Below, in pieces: positions 46,764 to 60,400 of a stretch of 64,000 bases of DNA. Where the stretch lies: the NCBI GenBank assembly GCA_043228905.1, contig JBHGNT010000002.1, forward strand, positions 27,218,001-27,282,000, in the 5' to 3' direction. This DNA is from Azolla caroliniana. Its lineage: Eukaryota; Polypodiophyta. The notes below the pieces were generated by a model, which was given only the letters and a program-made list of their open reading frames with translations, did no database searches and was not told where the DNA came from. Both the position numbers and the translations under genes were made by a program. Position 1 is the stretch's first letter. Each line of letters starts with the position of its first letter.

Positions 46764-49700
46764 ATGGGATCAGAAGATGGATATAATAATAATGCAGGGT
46801 CCACAACACCAGTATCTACTCCCCAGACACCATTTACTCCTCTTCCTCTGCTGAACACTTCAAGGAATGCCAATTCATCATCAGTAGGAAGAGAGGTTGT
46901 GGTTGTGGATGGTGATGGTGATGGTAATGGTGGTGCTAGGAAGGTGTCTATAATACTAGGGCAATGCTTCGCCATTGACACGAATGGCCGGCATGGCGAC
47001 GAAGATCCTGAGAACATCACCTTCTCCCGCGCTTGCGTCCACCCTCCGGTCCCTTCAGTCTCTCTCACAAGGAAGGTTAGAATAGAAATTAGGGTTTCTT
47101 CCCTTCCCTTCACTTATTTCTCTCCATTCAAGCTCAACACCATGATCATGATATACCCCTCACTCATTCATGATTCTATTACTATATCATGAATGAATGA
47201 AGATGGTGCTTGCAAAACACTTTTGTTATGTACTTGCTAAGCTATTGATTCAGAAGATGTGTACCATGTGGTGTTGTTGTTTAAACTTTAAAATGCTATG
47301 ATCATTGATGCCTTTTGTTCATTTGTTTGTATTTGTAAAATGCTATTAAATGTCGTGTGCTCATTTTGTTTTTTGTGTTTGTAATGGGGTATCATTAGAT
47401 TGGTGCTGAATTTGTGGGGACATTCATCTTGATATTTGTGGCGACGGCCGCGGTGATCGTGGATGAGAAGACGGGCGGTTCGCTCACGATAATCGGGAAT
47501 GCCGCGGCCGCAGGCCTTGCCGTGATGGCCGTCATCCTCTCCGTTGGCCATATCTCGGGCGCCCACCTCAATCCGTGCCTCACCCTTTCCTTCGCCGCCC
47601 TCCGCAAATTCCCTTGGGTCCAGGCATGTACATACATATATATAACCTCTCATCTTTAGTAGTCACTAACAATCTCAACCATTGCATTACAATCAATGCA
47701 TGTCATTAAGCATATACCCTATCCATTATGGCATCTCATGAATTATCATCCATCATGTCATATCTAGAAAAACACAAAATTTGGGGGCATTAGCTCGTAT
47801 CATATCTAGATAGTCACGGAATTCTAATCCATCATGTCTACTCATGTCAACCATATTATGTGCTTGTTCGTCGCATGTCCAGCTCATAGTGTCTCATTGC
47901 TTCCTTTGTTTTGTGAGATAACTCATTGTCAATATCTGGGGGATCTCTTGTAATTATGTAAGCAACTGACCGCGAGGTACCACTTGAGGAATTCGATCGG
48001 AAGGGATTTCTTATGGGCCGAGTATGTTTGCACATATGCATAAAGAGTATCCTTGAGATTGGGGTACAAGCACATCCTCTAGGAAAAGGGGTACATTTTG
48101 ATTTTCTTATAATACCATGTCTGCTAGGTAACTCAAATCTTTGGCATTCATTTTGTTTTCAAATATGTTGGGTGGCATTTTATCCATTGTTCTTATCTTG
48201 TCTTCTTTTGTTCCATCTAGGTTCCCGCATATCTTGCGGCACAGATTGTTGGATCGATATGTGCATCTTTTGCTCTCAAAGGCATTTTCAACCCTGATCT
48301 CCATGGAGGTGTTACCGTTCCATCTGGCACTGACCTACAATCTTTTCTTCTTGAACTTGTCATCAGCTTCAACCTCATGTTCGTCGTCACTGCGGTCGCA
48401 ACGGACACTAGAGCCGTAAAAAAAACTCTCACATCCGGTTTTTTGCTTTTTGTAGTCAATTTGTTTTCATCAAAATGCATGAATCATAACACCATTATCG
48501 TCTTTGGCTTTTTAAATTTTGGTTTCATCCATCTACTACTCTTATGCTGGTATTTATATAATCTAAATTTCACCGACCCTTTTTCTCGATTCCATGTTGC
48601 TGGTACTCCCTAACGTTGGAAAAGAACTTTGTGCCATTTGGATTTGGATGCATTCATGTATATCTTATGTATCTATAACTAGTCTTGTTTATGCCAATTG
48701 CACACACTTTTAGGTGTTTGTAATGGACTCACCACATTATATAACATGTGTGTTTCTTTGATATATAGTCTAGAAGGTTCTCTCACCAATGCATTGGATC
48801 TCATCCACTTGGTGTTTAATTTGCAATTGAAGTGTGTGTTACTCTTTGTGTGCATATTATAATACTTTGTTGAAAGCTATACAAGTATAGACTACTCATT
48901 GCACTCATTCTAAAGCATTTTGACATGTCAACATGCTTGAATTTCCAATAATTGTTTTGGCATTATGGCATCATTGATCAATGCATCTAAATTTCTAGCC
49001 TTTCCAAGTATCAACCCATTGGCATTCCTAATTGACTTCTAGTATTAGCACATTCAAATTTCCCAATTCTTTACTAGATGTTTTAGTGTCAATCTGGTCT
49101 ATTGCTCATGATTCTAACGTCTCATCTTTTCGATTGCATTAGATAGTGTCTCCTCATCCAAAATTCCAACCATGCATTACATCAACCTTTTCTTAGATGT
49201 ATCATGCAATCAAGTTATAAAAGTTTGTTTCTCATATTACACTAGCAGTTGCGGTGTCAAAACTCATCCAAAATTGTAAAATATATTACCAACAATTGAT
49301 TTAATATTTTTGGAATGTCCTAGGTTGGTGAATTGGCTGCAATAGCTGTTGGAGCCACGGTCATGATGAACATACTTATATCGGGGTAAAGATTCTCTTT
49401 GCATTCGTTGAACAACCCATGTTTTGTTGCATTGGATTCATAACCAACAATACGTGCATGAAAGCACGTGTTACTACTTTTTAGCTCACTACTTAAATTA
49501 GGAGATGATACTCGTCAAAACCCGAGACATTGACAACTTGTTGAGAGCCTTGTCCCACTAAGATCTATATAAACAAATACTACGAGTATTTCAAAATCCA
49601 GTCTCCTCCATATAATCGACTGGGGATTTGAAAGCAAAAATGGATTATAAATAGGAAATTTGACATTTTACCTAACAAGAGGGAGAATTTCTCAATTAAA

Positions 49701-50712
49701 AATTGAGAGAAACTCGTAGGTTGTAAATTTCACACATAGCTAATAGCTATTGAAAAATGTGGGTGTCACACCATGTGGTTAGGTTGGGAAAACCACATAA
49801 GAAATATTGAAATTGTGTAGTTGGGGAATGGTTACTACAAGAGAGGTTAATTATAGTGATAAAAAGCAATAACACAAAGCCCATCAAAACCCGAGTGGCC
49901 AATATAGATGTCATGCTAGTGCTCACAAAGGATCTATAATCATCTTCTCTTCACAATGGAATCTTTGGGACATCGTGTGGAAAAATTGTGTAAATGGATG
50001 CCTTGATCCATAGCCATAAAATGTTAACTCTGACCAATATGGAGAAGAAACGTCTCTTTTTTGGCAAAACTTGTTTGCATCGTTGTTTTCCCCCCCTTAG
50101 TGCATCCTCATTCTAGTAGGAAACAATCTACTACAATCGAGAGGAAATTTCTTGAAAAGAAATCATATATTTATACTCACAATGAACTTCCTTTCTTGAA
50201 AAGAAGTCATATATTTATACTCACAATGAACAAACAGTTCTAGCCTTTTTTCCGCCTAATATAGAAATGTCATTGGCGAGCCAATGGCTTCAACCAAAAC
50301 CTAGGGATGTATGACTGCTTTTTTGCCTTGGGAATCATGGTATGAATTGGTAATCAATACCCATGACATGAATCATCTTTTGAAACTGAATTGCTAAATC
50401 ATGACATGAATTAGGGTTGTTTGGTGTCTAGGATTGAATGCCATATCCATCCCCAATACGGATTCTTTTGACACTTCTATGAAATAACTATGCAGTGCGA
50501 CGTCGGGGGGTTCAATGAATCCAGTGAGGACATTGGGGCCAGCCATAGCCGCGAACAATTACAAGGGGCTATGGCTCTACATGATCGGGCCACCGCTTGG
50601 TGCATTGGGGGGTGCTACCGCATATGCTCTCATCCGCCTTAGTGACGACGATCCAGGACCCTCGCGCTCCGTCCGGAGCTTCCGACGCTCTGCCACCACC
50701 ACCCCACGCTAA
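46764..50712 (+). CDS. NIP5-1: Aquaporin, NIP II type boric acid channel (NIP5;1/NIP6;1-like)
   Basis: Plasma-membrane channel of the NIP II class, expected to pass boric acid. Five exons, 46764-47075, 47399-47623, 48221-48415, 49324-49385 and 50496-50712, all in phase, give 336 aa. The start is the first ATG after an in-frame stop-bearing leader. Residues 1-100 are a cytosolic tail with TP-rich (STTPVSTPQTPFTPLPLL) and GDGDGNGG stretches and VSLTRK before helix 1. Helix 2 has AAAAGLAVM and loop B has SGAHLNPC, an NPC in place of NPA/NPS. Exon 3 gives VTAVATDTRAV. Exons 4-5 give VGELAAIAVGATVMMNILIS, SGATSGGSMNPVRTLGPAIA (loop E NPV) and end PSRSVRSFRR plus a short tail. Selectivity-filter positions read Ala, Ile, Gly, Arg, as in NIP5;1. 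Intron 2 has a GC donor (CCAG|GCATGT). Confidence 0.93.
50151..50234 (+). repeat. 44 bp tandem duplication in NIP intron 4
   Basis: CTTGAAAAGAA.TCATATATT recurs at 50151 and 50195, each followed by TATACTCACAATGAAC. Intronic. Confidence 0.9.
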
Positions 50713-52490
50713 ACAACCATCCACATAGAACCCTAAACCCCATCACCATCACAAACCCTACATATATCATTACAATGCCACCATTGTTCTATTCACTCAA
50801 ACTATCATCATACATCTTCCCATCACCATCAACCTTAATATCACTATTATAACCTAAGCTACATGACCTTTGTTTTTTCTTCCATGAACCCTTTCTTGCA
50901 TGTCACATGTTGACATTCATAAAACTTCATCAAGCCTACTACAACCACTCCCATCACCAGCAACTCAGGATCACTATCAAACCTAATGTAGCTCTTACCA
51001 TCACTATTATAATCGAAGTCGCCATTATATCAAATTACCTTGTTATAGCCAGTACCAACTATAATCTTGAGTATTGTGCATTTGAGATGCATCTTTACTC
51101 AGGGTCTACGATAAGTTGTTCAAGGGTGGATGGCCTCGACCACTCGTTTGGACACACACCTCAAAGCTTTCATTTGTGCTCTTCTACTTAGGCACCATTA
51201 TCTTCATCTTCTGCAAATTGCGACCAATATCCTCATCTTTCCTCAATAAGATGTCCATCGAGGCTCCTTTCCTCCTTGTGGCTTACCTTATGTTACTTCT
51301 ATTTGCATGTAGCTGAGTGTTTGTTTTCAACCATGTCATTGTCACCAATATCCTCATCTATCCTTAATAATAATGTCCATTCAGGCTCCTTGCCTCCTTG
51401 TGACCAACCTTATGTCACTTCTATTTGCATGTAGCTGAGTGTTTGTTTTCAACCATAGTAGTGAATTGTCTTTTATTGAATAAATATGTTTTATGCTATT
51501 ATTGCGTCCTTCACTTGAATTATGAAGCATGTTTTGTATGACTCCAAATTTGTCATTGTAATTTTCTTTATACATGCACAACACAAACATTTTGTATCTA
51601 GGAAGCGTGTCGACAACAATTTAAATTATCACTATATAACCATACTATGTGTTTTATTGTTACATCTAGAGCACTCCAACATTTATACACCAACTTCTAC
51701 TTCGTTAGTTTGACACCGAATAAGTTCAATATGTGCATGTTCTAACTTTAGTAACAAAGTCTGAGCCCAAGACTTGTTTTTACAAACATATTTGGAATAT
51801 CTGGCATTGTCATCGTTATATGGTATGCAAGTACCTAGGTGGAGGCTATAAGTCAAGGTCCATTACATAGCATGGTTGTCATGACACCAAGAACCAACAC
51901 ATACTCTTTGAAGGATAGAAAATGATGATAACGAGATTTTTAATAATAGCCAATATATGTACGAATCGATTTTCATTATTGAGCCATGAGGTATGCATTC
52001 TTTATAGCATTTGTCTAATGGCATAAAGAAATCTATATCTCCCATATAAATTGACAATCCTACAAGTTGATTTCTTCTTGAAAATAGGATTTTGGAACTG
52101 AAATATGTTTCACTACTATGAGAGTGATTGAATTATCCTCTATTGATCATTAAATAGAACAGATGGAAGGTAATGATCAATTTCATGAAATGATGACATA
52201 AGATACTGTACAAGGGTATGTGGTTCACCTCTGCCCAATTGTTGTTGTTCTCGCAATGTCGAATTGTAGTAGGAACCTTGTGGTAAGGTTCTTGCTCACC
52301 GAGTGACCCTATCTCAAGCATTATGACCCCTATATAAGTTACTATCTTAAGCAACATGAGAATGGGTTAGTGTTGAACATGATGGGATTGAAGAAATGCC
52401 ACTTGGGTTTTGTGAGGTTATACAAGTATGCGAAAGCAATGTTTGATGAGACAATGGGAAAAGTGGTGTCAAGGACTTTGCAAGCTGAGA
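50713..52490. other. NIP 3' flank
   Basis: 3' UTR and downstream DNA with ATCACCATCA-rich stretches and a duplication at 51223-51468. No gene seen. Confidence 0.5.
51223..51468 (+). repeat. 123 bp tandem duplication
   Basis: ACCAATATCCTCATC begins copies at 51223 and 51346. Both share TTCTATTTGCATGTAGCTGA and GTGTTTGTTTTCAACCAT. About 88 percent identical by eye. Confidence 0.85.
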
Positions 52491-53023
52491 GTGAGCTCAA
52501 TTGTGTCTTGATGATGTGGAAGTGCTTGAAATGGCATATATATATATATATATATATATCTTCTTCTCTCGTACAATGGTTGAATGCATGTGCTCTTCAT
52601 CCTCCCCAAAAGAGTTGGTTCGATGCAATGGCTTAAATGTCCTCCATGGAACTAGCCAGCTCTCAAGACTCATGTACATACTCAATGATTGCTTCCTTGG
52701 CCTTGTGACTCATGTACTTGGTGAACTCCTCTGTGATCTCGTGCCCTACGATAGGAATGTTTGAAAGTGAGCTCAATTGTGCCTTGATGATGTGGAAGTG
52801 CTTGAAATGGCATATATATATCTTCTTCTCTCGTACAATGGTTGAGCGCATGTGGTCTTCAGCCTCCCCAAAAGAGTTCATTCGATGTAATGGTTTAAAT
52901 GTCTTCCATGGAGCTAGCCAACTCTCAAGACTCATGTACATATTTAGTGACCGCTTCCTTGGCCTTGTGGCTCATGTACTCAGTGAACTCCTCCTTGATC
53001 TCCTGCCCTACAAAAGGAATGTC
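52491..53023 (-). repeat. 276 bp tandem duplication with a shared reading frame
   Basis: GTGAGCTCAATTGTG starts copies at 52491 and 52767. Each contains GATGATGTGGAAGTGCTTGA, a TA run of different length, TCTTCTTCTCTCGTACAATG and ATGTACTTGGTGAACTCC or its variant. On the minus strand both encode related peptides (KEEFTEYMSHKAKEAVTKYV and TEEFTKYMSHKAKEAIIEYV, each followed by HES). I do not recognise the family; it may be part of an unclassified transposon or a dead gene. Confidence 0.7.
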
Positions 53024-53099
53024 CGAAATGCGGGATGCTTCAATACCTTGGGACATTGGAGGGGTATTATATGTAATATCATGATTCATAATATATATT

Positions 53100-56000
53100 A
53101 TCTCAACCCTACCCTTCCAAAAACCTCCTCCACTTTTTAATAATCTCTTTCTTCTGCCCTTCCACATTTCCTACTACTTCTTCTTCTCAATCTGTATGTA
53201 TGTTAGTATGTATGTATGACCTATAACAGAAAAGAAGTTCTGTGATTCTAGATCATCCAGGCTTGATCCGCCAAGCTTTACCGGTTCGCTTTATTTCTTT
53301 TCTTTCTTTCTTCGTTTCGTCTTTCTGTGTTTTCTCTTGCGTGATTTTATGGTCAGGTTTCTGACAGGGTTTTGAAGAGTGAAAAGCTGCAATTTCTGAG
53401 GAAAACTTAACATTGTTTAGACGAGGAAAATCAAATGTTTTGAGGCAATTGTTTTTGGAAATATGTGAATAGAAAACTATCTTGACTACATTTTTGCAAC
53501 GCGTGAACAGAAAATTACAATTTTTTGGTGAAACAATTAAAGTGTTTTGACATGAATCGGCGATTTATTTGGTTGAAAATCGCAATATATAATGATTGGC
53601 TTTTTTCATATTTACTTATTTATTTGAAACGCGTCATCTATCTAGCACATCCCGAGTTCTTGATATCCGTTTCCTGCTGTAACACGGAGGTGATTATTTA
53701 AGAAGCTCTGAACTTTTAAGGCTTTTTAAAGTGAAAATGCCACATGAAGGTTTTCTTTGGTCGAAGCCAGTTCATTTGATTTCGATTTCGTAAATGATCA
53801 AAATAACGTTATGAATTGTACATTGTACTACGGAGCTGAGAATCATAGCTTTTGTGTTCATATGCCTTCTGTCATTGATTTTCTTTGAATATGTGCTTTT
53901 CATTCCCCTTTTGCCTTCATATTAAATTCGTATGTTCAGACTCTTGGTTTATGATATAAGCTGGTTTCGTGCGAAATCTATTGAAGTCTATATAATACGA
54001 TATATTGTGGGATATTTATAAGTATTTAATGTTTCATGGACTATATAGTATGCATCTCTTTTGAATTCAAAATTGGAAAATGTCCAATCCTTTGATCCAG
54101 GAAGGGAACATGAAAACATCTGACGTTGTGGTTCCTCCAATACTCCAGTCTATTCCAGATGCAATTGTGGGTATCTCTTGTTCTGGTTTATGTATATTCA
54201 GGTAATGTAAAAGATTCAGGCATAAGTTTACTGAATAGATTTTATGTCCGTGAAAGTTTTGGGAACCAGAATCTACCAAGGATGGATTTTGGGGACTGAA
54301 CAGGTCCAGGATTGTAGAGTTGAAATCAACTCGAAATGTGAAAACCCTAAACCCAGATGAAAAAGGTTCTGACATCTGATACATCCAAACTGGAACATGT
54401 AGAACTGGTGTAAGTTTTGATGCTGGTGTTAGAAGAAGCCATTCATTTAAGCAAATAATACATCATATCATCCTGGTACAGACTCACGAATATTGGTAGT
54501 TTGCTATATAGTTTGTTGGCTGGTCATCTTATCAGACAGTGGTCAGACAGGGACATCTAGTCACCCATGATTTTTTGAGTTTAGTTCACAATCATATTCC
54601 TGTGGGTTGGAGTTGTTAAGGAGTTCAGACTTCATGCCATTTAAGGTAATCAATCCAGCTGGTAATACCAATGTTTCTAACAGTACAAGAGCCACAGCTG
54701 CTACGAAAACAGCAATGGCAGCAGTAATTATGACAAGCACAGCTTCCATAGAAACAGAAACAGCAACACCAATAACCACAACAGAGTTCCATTGCTTCCT
54801 TTGGTTGAATTGCTGAGACAGCAATAATTTCAAACCCTTGTTCATGTAGATCCACCACAGAATAACCTTTTTGTGTAGCTTATGTTCAAACAAAGGAAGG
54901 ATGGCTCAGATGTTGATTCTCAGCAGCCTCCTGTTGGGACTTATATAATGGAACAATGCATTCCTAATCTGCAAAGATGGTGAAGTCCGAGAGAAGAACA
55001 CCAGCCTTGCAGGCTTCGCATACGTGTTGAGACGTTTTACATGATATTGATAATTCAAATCTAAGTTCTCAGATAAATTGATCTATTAGGCTCTTATTTA
55101 TTTACTAGACTTCTGAAGTAAATGGAGAGAAAACCTTGAGAACAACCATCAGATTATTCATCTTTATATTCATCCATACCATATTGTTCTGGAAATGCCA
55201 GATGGGTTGAATGAGTATTGTGAAGTACCCGAAGTGAGTGCCACTAGGAAAATAACACCATCCATAAGACCAAGGTGAATACTTGAGATACAAGAACATG
55301 CAGAGCAAGAAGTGCAACAATCATGGGAAATGAAAGAAGAGTCATATGGTATAAATGTTGTATCAACTGAAAAAAATAGTGAATAGTATGATCCTTGGAT
55401 AATCCAAGATGGGATTTTCAGGAATGGATATCAGATGCAAAATATCAATGATTTACTGACTCAAAGTTAGTGAGGAAGGAGCTACTGGAGGAGGCTTGAA
55501 AGAATGCAAATAGGATCCAAAATACGAATAGTTTACATGAGTCAAAGGTGAGTCAAAGGTGCCAAGTCATGAGAAACTGAAGATACTTTTAAGAATGCAA
55601 ATAAGATGCAAAGTACAAAGGGTTTACATGACTCAAAAGATATAAGAAATAAGCAGAAACTAGAAGAAATTTTGGGGAATGAAAAAAAGATGCAAACTGC
55701 AAATGGCTTATGTGAATCAAAGGTACCAGTGGTTCGTTTGATGCAAAGATACAGAGTAAGGAAAACGGGATGCCTTTTCCACGACTACTACAATTACTGA
55801 AGTGGCTAGGCCAAAAGTGTTGAGGTTCATAGAAACCGTCAAATGGTCCTTATACAAAGACTCATGAAGATAATTTAATTCAGTGTGGCTACTATGGTGA
55901 TAAGCTTGCTGTTTCTGTACCGTTTTCATCTGAGGTTCTTGATTCTGATTGTGGGGAGACGAAGAAAGCTAAAAAGGGCAAGTGACACAATTATTCATGA

Positions 56001-56770
56001 ATCAGAGAAGAAGGTTAAAGAAGAGAGGAGAGAGGAAACGGCTGCCAATTGTTCATCAAAAAAAGCCACGAGTCCATGTGATCCCAAAACACCTTTTGAC
56101 ATAGTACCTCCAACAAATCCTGGAGAACTAGCACATTACCAGTGCCCCTGTCAGCAGCTCAAAACCTAAGAAGAGTGCTTTGACGAACTTTTCTGGGATT
56201 ACTCTGATGTCCCTAAGATTAATGGCAGCAATGAAAATAAGACTTCAAATGCGGATAAATAAATTGTCACATTACAGTATGTATAGAGATTTAATGTTTT
56301 TTTCTATTGTTAGCTTCATTTATTTCTCGACTCTCTGAGACGCTAGACAATGGTCTTATAACTGTTGAAGAAAGGCCAGACTTCCAAGCTGACATTGAAG
56401 AAGGAATCCTGAGAAATTGCTGAGGATATTGCATCCGGACACAATTAACACTGACTTCACATCCTTTGCAGAATCTTCTGCATTCAAGAACCTATCCACA
56501 GGTACGAAGCATAAGAAGCAAAAGGCTGCCATCACGTCTAGGCTGAGGATATTGCATCCGGACACCATTAACCCTGACTTCGCATCCTTTGCAGAATCTT
56601 CTCCTTTCAAGAACCTATCCACAGGTACGAAGCATAAGAAGCAAAAGGCTGCCATCAAGTCTATTGAATCATATACTTTGATCTATTTTATTGCGAGTTG
56701 TTTAAAATCATGGGATATTGCTCATGCTGATAATGCTATGTTGGATTGTAAGACATTCTGTGCATAGTAT
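53100..56770 (+). pseudogene. Decayed repeat-protein gene-like region, unknown family
   Basis: A promoter/leader-like CT-rich segment (53100-53290) is followed by coding-like pieces interrupted by stops. One at 54081 opens MSNPLIQEGNMKTSD. Around 55423-55740 four copies of a 28-30 codon unit occur, starting at 55423, 55503, 55594 and 55678, with core N-x-x-K-M-Q-x-x-x-G-L-H-D-S-K. A basic segment (GRRRKLKRASDTI, KKVKEERREE) follows at 55950-56050. Two copies of a 41-codon unit (123 bp period) lie at 56422-56667, each with ILHPDTIN.DF.SFAESS and FKNLSTGTKHKKQKAA. Basic, repetitive content suggests a nuclear protein, but no domain is recognised. Stops between the pieces suggest a pseudogene, although unrecognised introns could remove some of them. 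Strand is by the longest coding-like pieces. Confidence 0.35.
56422..56667 (+). repeat. Two-copy 123 bp (41-codon) tandem repeat
   Basis: GAGGATATTGCATCCGGACA begins copies at 56422 and 56545. About 93 percent identical, and the frame is kept through both copies (open frame 56417-56767). Confidence 0.9.
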
Positions 56771-57422
56771 AAAGGAAAGAAAAAGAAAATTACATGCAAT
56801 GATGGTATAGGCAGTATGCTTTTTAAAGTAATGAGGTTGCAGCAACCTAATTGTATTGTAAATGTGGTTTCCAATTCTGAAAATTTAATTTGTAGGTCTT
56901 GCATGTCAAAGATTTATGCTCATTTTCTTTTGAGGAGCCAAAGTTGGAAGAAATCCTTGTCCTGATACCTTGTCCTTTCAAAACATCATTGTGAAAGAGA
57001 GACTTATAATTATCAAGCTCATAATGGGCATGGAAGCTAGTCAATTATAACGGTTGTCTAAGACCATAATGAAGGAATGAGCTTGTCTCATAAAAAAAGC
57101 CTAGGTGAAGAAATTAATGAATGATAATGCTCATATAATCTATCGCCAAAAAGTGAATGAGAACATAAATAAGTTTTAATATATATACAAAGTTAGGTTA
57201 TTGTTTGATGGATAGCTTTGGGGTGTGTAGATAAATCTGGTAATTTCATTTTTGTACACCTTAGCCCTTCCATTGAAGGCTAAAACCTAGTGTTTTCATT
57301 GTGGAAGTGTGCAAGCATTGGTTTTTAATATCTAGCATGATAAGTTGGCATTTGTCTTATTTTGTAGGATGTGAAAAAACATTTATGTAGATTCCATTAG
57401 AGGATGAAATGGTTTATAAGGC

Positions 57423-60400
57423 TCAAGGAGAACATGCAGTAAAATTACAAGATCCATTCGAGTTTGGTAGAGAGAGACGAACTTCACAAGCCTCCACATC
57501 TAGCCAAGTATCAGGGGCCTCATCCTCATATCGTTCTTGGGCGGTTTTAACATATCGTGATGCACGATGGAAGAAGCCATTGTAACGACATTGTAGGCCG
57601 GCTGCGTGCGAGTCAGCCAACAATGTATCTATAAGAGCCTCATCATCTTGAGCTGAATGAGTACCATTTGTTTGTTGTTGTCTCATGCGGTCAACGATGC
57701 GTGCTCGGAAGACCACAAGGCTCCAAGTTGATTGGCCACTACCCATGAAGGCCTTAGCACGCCTGCATAACTCTTGTTCTACCTCAGAGATGGCATGTCC
57801 ACTCCTCCTATGCACTAACTCTGCAATCTCTGGCTCTTGTTCGTAGCTCCGACCATCCATGAGATTGGGCAAGCCCATGATATTCCTCCACAAGCCAACC
57901 ACTTGGACTCCCCTTCTCTTCATTTCCTCCACCACCTTATTATGACAAAACGGAGAAGATATCAATCTCTTTCTCTCTCATGATAACTACAAGACATTGA
58001 CACCCACAAGGTCCTAATCTAAAAATTTGTCACAACCTTCCTCATCAGGCAAGGAAAAATATATAGCCTTGCTATACAAACATAGACCTCAGCTTGATGA
58101 GGTTGGATGTGAATTTTGTCTTTTGTTTTTGGTAGTAGTGTTAATATATTAAAGCAAAATGACAATACAAAAAGTGTGGTTTTCACTATAGCGATGAGGA
58201 TTTTTTGTTAGTGTTTCTCTCATCCATACATACATGTATGCTTATGCCATAAATGTTTGCGTGTATAGTGTATGGTGTGTATACATATGCTATGTGTATG
58301 CATGGATGCATATGCATATATGTATGTATGTGAGTACATATGAATGGATGAATATAATATGTTTGTATGTGTGAGAGTTGTGACAGTTTATGTAAATGTA
58401 TGAAATATTAAGATAGATCACTTTGTTGTATGTTTGAAATGGATGCATGACATCCATGTCTTTGATGCAATTCATTATGAACATATGCTCAATTTTCCAA
58501 CTACAGAATTATTAAATCAAAATCTATTAACTGTTTGTTCCAACATCTAATACTTTTTCAGACAAGTAGAGTAAATGAAAAGATGCATACCATGTTAAAA
58601 TAGTTAGTCATGTAAATATGAATTGCATTTCACTCAAACTTCACCTTCCAACTTCTGTTGTTCACTCCATGTGAAATAAACATAGGGTTCATATACACAT
58701 CATCATGTATATGCACATATACCTTTATTACTCACTTTGTTGGAACTTGGAACATATAAAAAAAAAAGCCCATTGTTGACATTTGTACACAATTGCATGT
58801 ATTCCCCAATTTCAGACATAACACATGCATCATAGTTATGTAAAATTGTTTCCATTTGCTTAAGATTCTATTTCACAAACTTTGTATTCATTTTGTTCTT
58901 GGATTTCAATTGATGTAAATTAAAGTATAGAATGAGATAAAGGTTTTTGTCTAGAAAAAAATTGAAAAACCTTTTTTAATGTGTTACATCGACTTTTGAG
59001 GTAAGTTGAATCCCTTTCCCTTTAAGAAACTACGTAGTCCAATCTATTCAAACAGTGTAGGGTGGACCGGTATTGTCATCATAATTGAGACAGCTTGGAC
59101 AAAGAGCCAAAGAATATCATCATCAATAAAATGAATCACTCATTACCAATGTTTTTGTTATGACATCTCTTGGAATTAACTACCTACTTTGGGTAAACAA
59201 TGGTAACATATTTCTTAGGAAGAAGGGAATGTCATGGCACATAACGTGTCTAAGATTTAAAGTTTCTATAAAAAATTATAGAGGTAATTTTTTATTGGGA
59301 ATTGCATAAATGAATTCGAGGGATGCCTTTGACGTTTTGTATCACACGATCATTCCGTCATTTAAATAACATCTATATATAACTACATATAAAAGGGGGA
59401 TGATGTCCGTCTAAGAATTCCTGAGTGAGACATATTGATATGTACTAACAAATAGTATACATTCATAACTCTATTTTCAAAAGAACTAAACATTTCAAAA
59501 GAATGTTATCATTTAGCATCAGCTATTTTGTCCATGACAATGTACATTCTCTATTCACATGACTTTATTTTTGTTTGAAAGTGAAATAGATTTCTAATGC
59601 ATCTAGCATATTCAGTTTAGATCTCTTGCTTTCATATGAGCTTTCGCTTATGGGTAACAACTAGGCGTCACTTCGAAAGAGGAGAGAAACTACATTCTTG
59701 AGTAACAAAACATTGTATTATTAAGACAAAGGACCCATGAAAAAAAAAAACATATTTTAATATCTAAGTTTGATTAAAAATTGGATGCTATTAATATAAA
59801 CACACATGGACATTAGGTTCATCATAGTTTCTCTAGAGTTAATTAGGCTACCAAAATGGATCAAATGACTCTAATAATGTGTCATCAATTCTATGAGATG
59901 ATACATAATGGGCCAACTTGTTTTTTATAGTGGGTTTTGCAAGGGGTGAAAGGATACGTGATGATGAGGTTGCCACAAAAACTCAATGGATAGGGAAAAG
60001 AAGGGACATTAGCTTCAAATTTCGGGCGGTTTTCAAGGGCTAAAATAAATCTTGATGGCACATGAGATTTGAATTACTGACCACACAATGCGAAGTGGGA
60101 TTTTTCCATGTAACAACTTTGGCTCCCCCCCACCTTCCCCCATGGAAACCAAAACATGATTTTTATTAATAACACTTAAATGTGGTTTCCCATGTGAACC
60201 CAACCTAAGATATCATGCATTTTCAAATATGTTTCTATTTAAGGCTCTTGATTTAACACAAAAACAATCTCTCCCTTACTACATTGGATTATATGGTGGT
60301 TTCAAAAGTCATAAAGTATGATCCTTCTCATACGCTTGATCTTGTCTTGTAGATCGTATGATTGAACTTAAGTGTTGCACGAACTTTAGAAAAAGTTATC

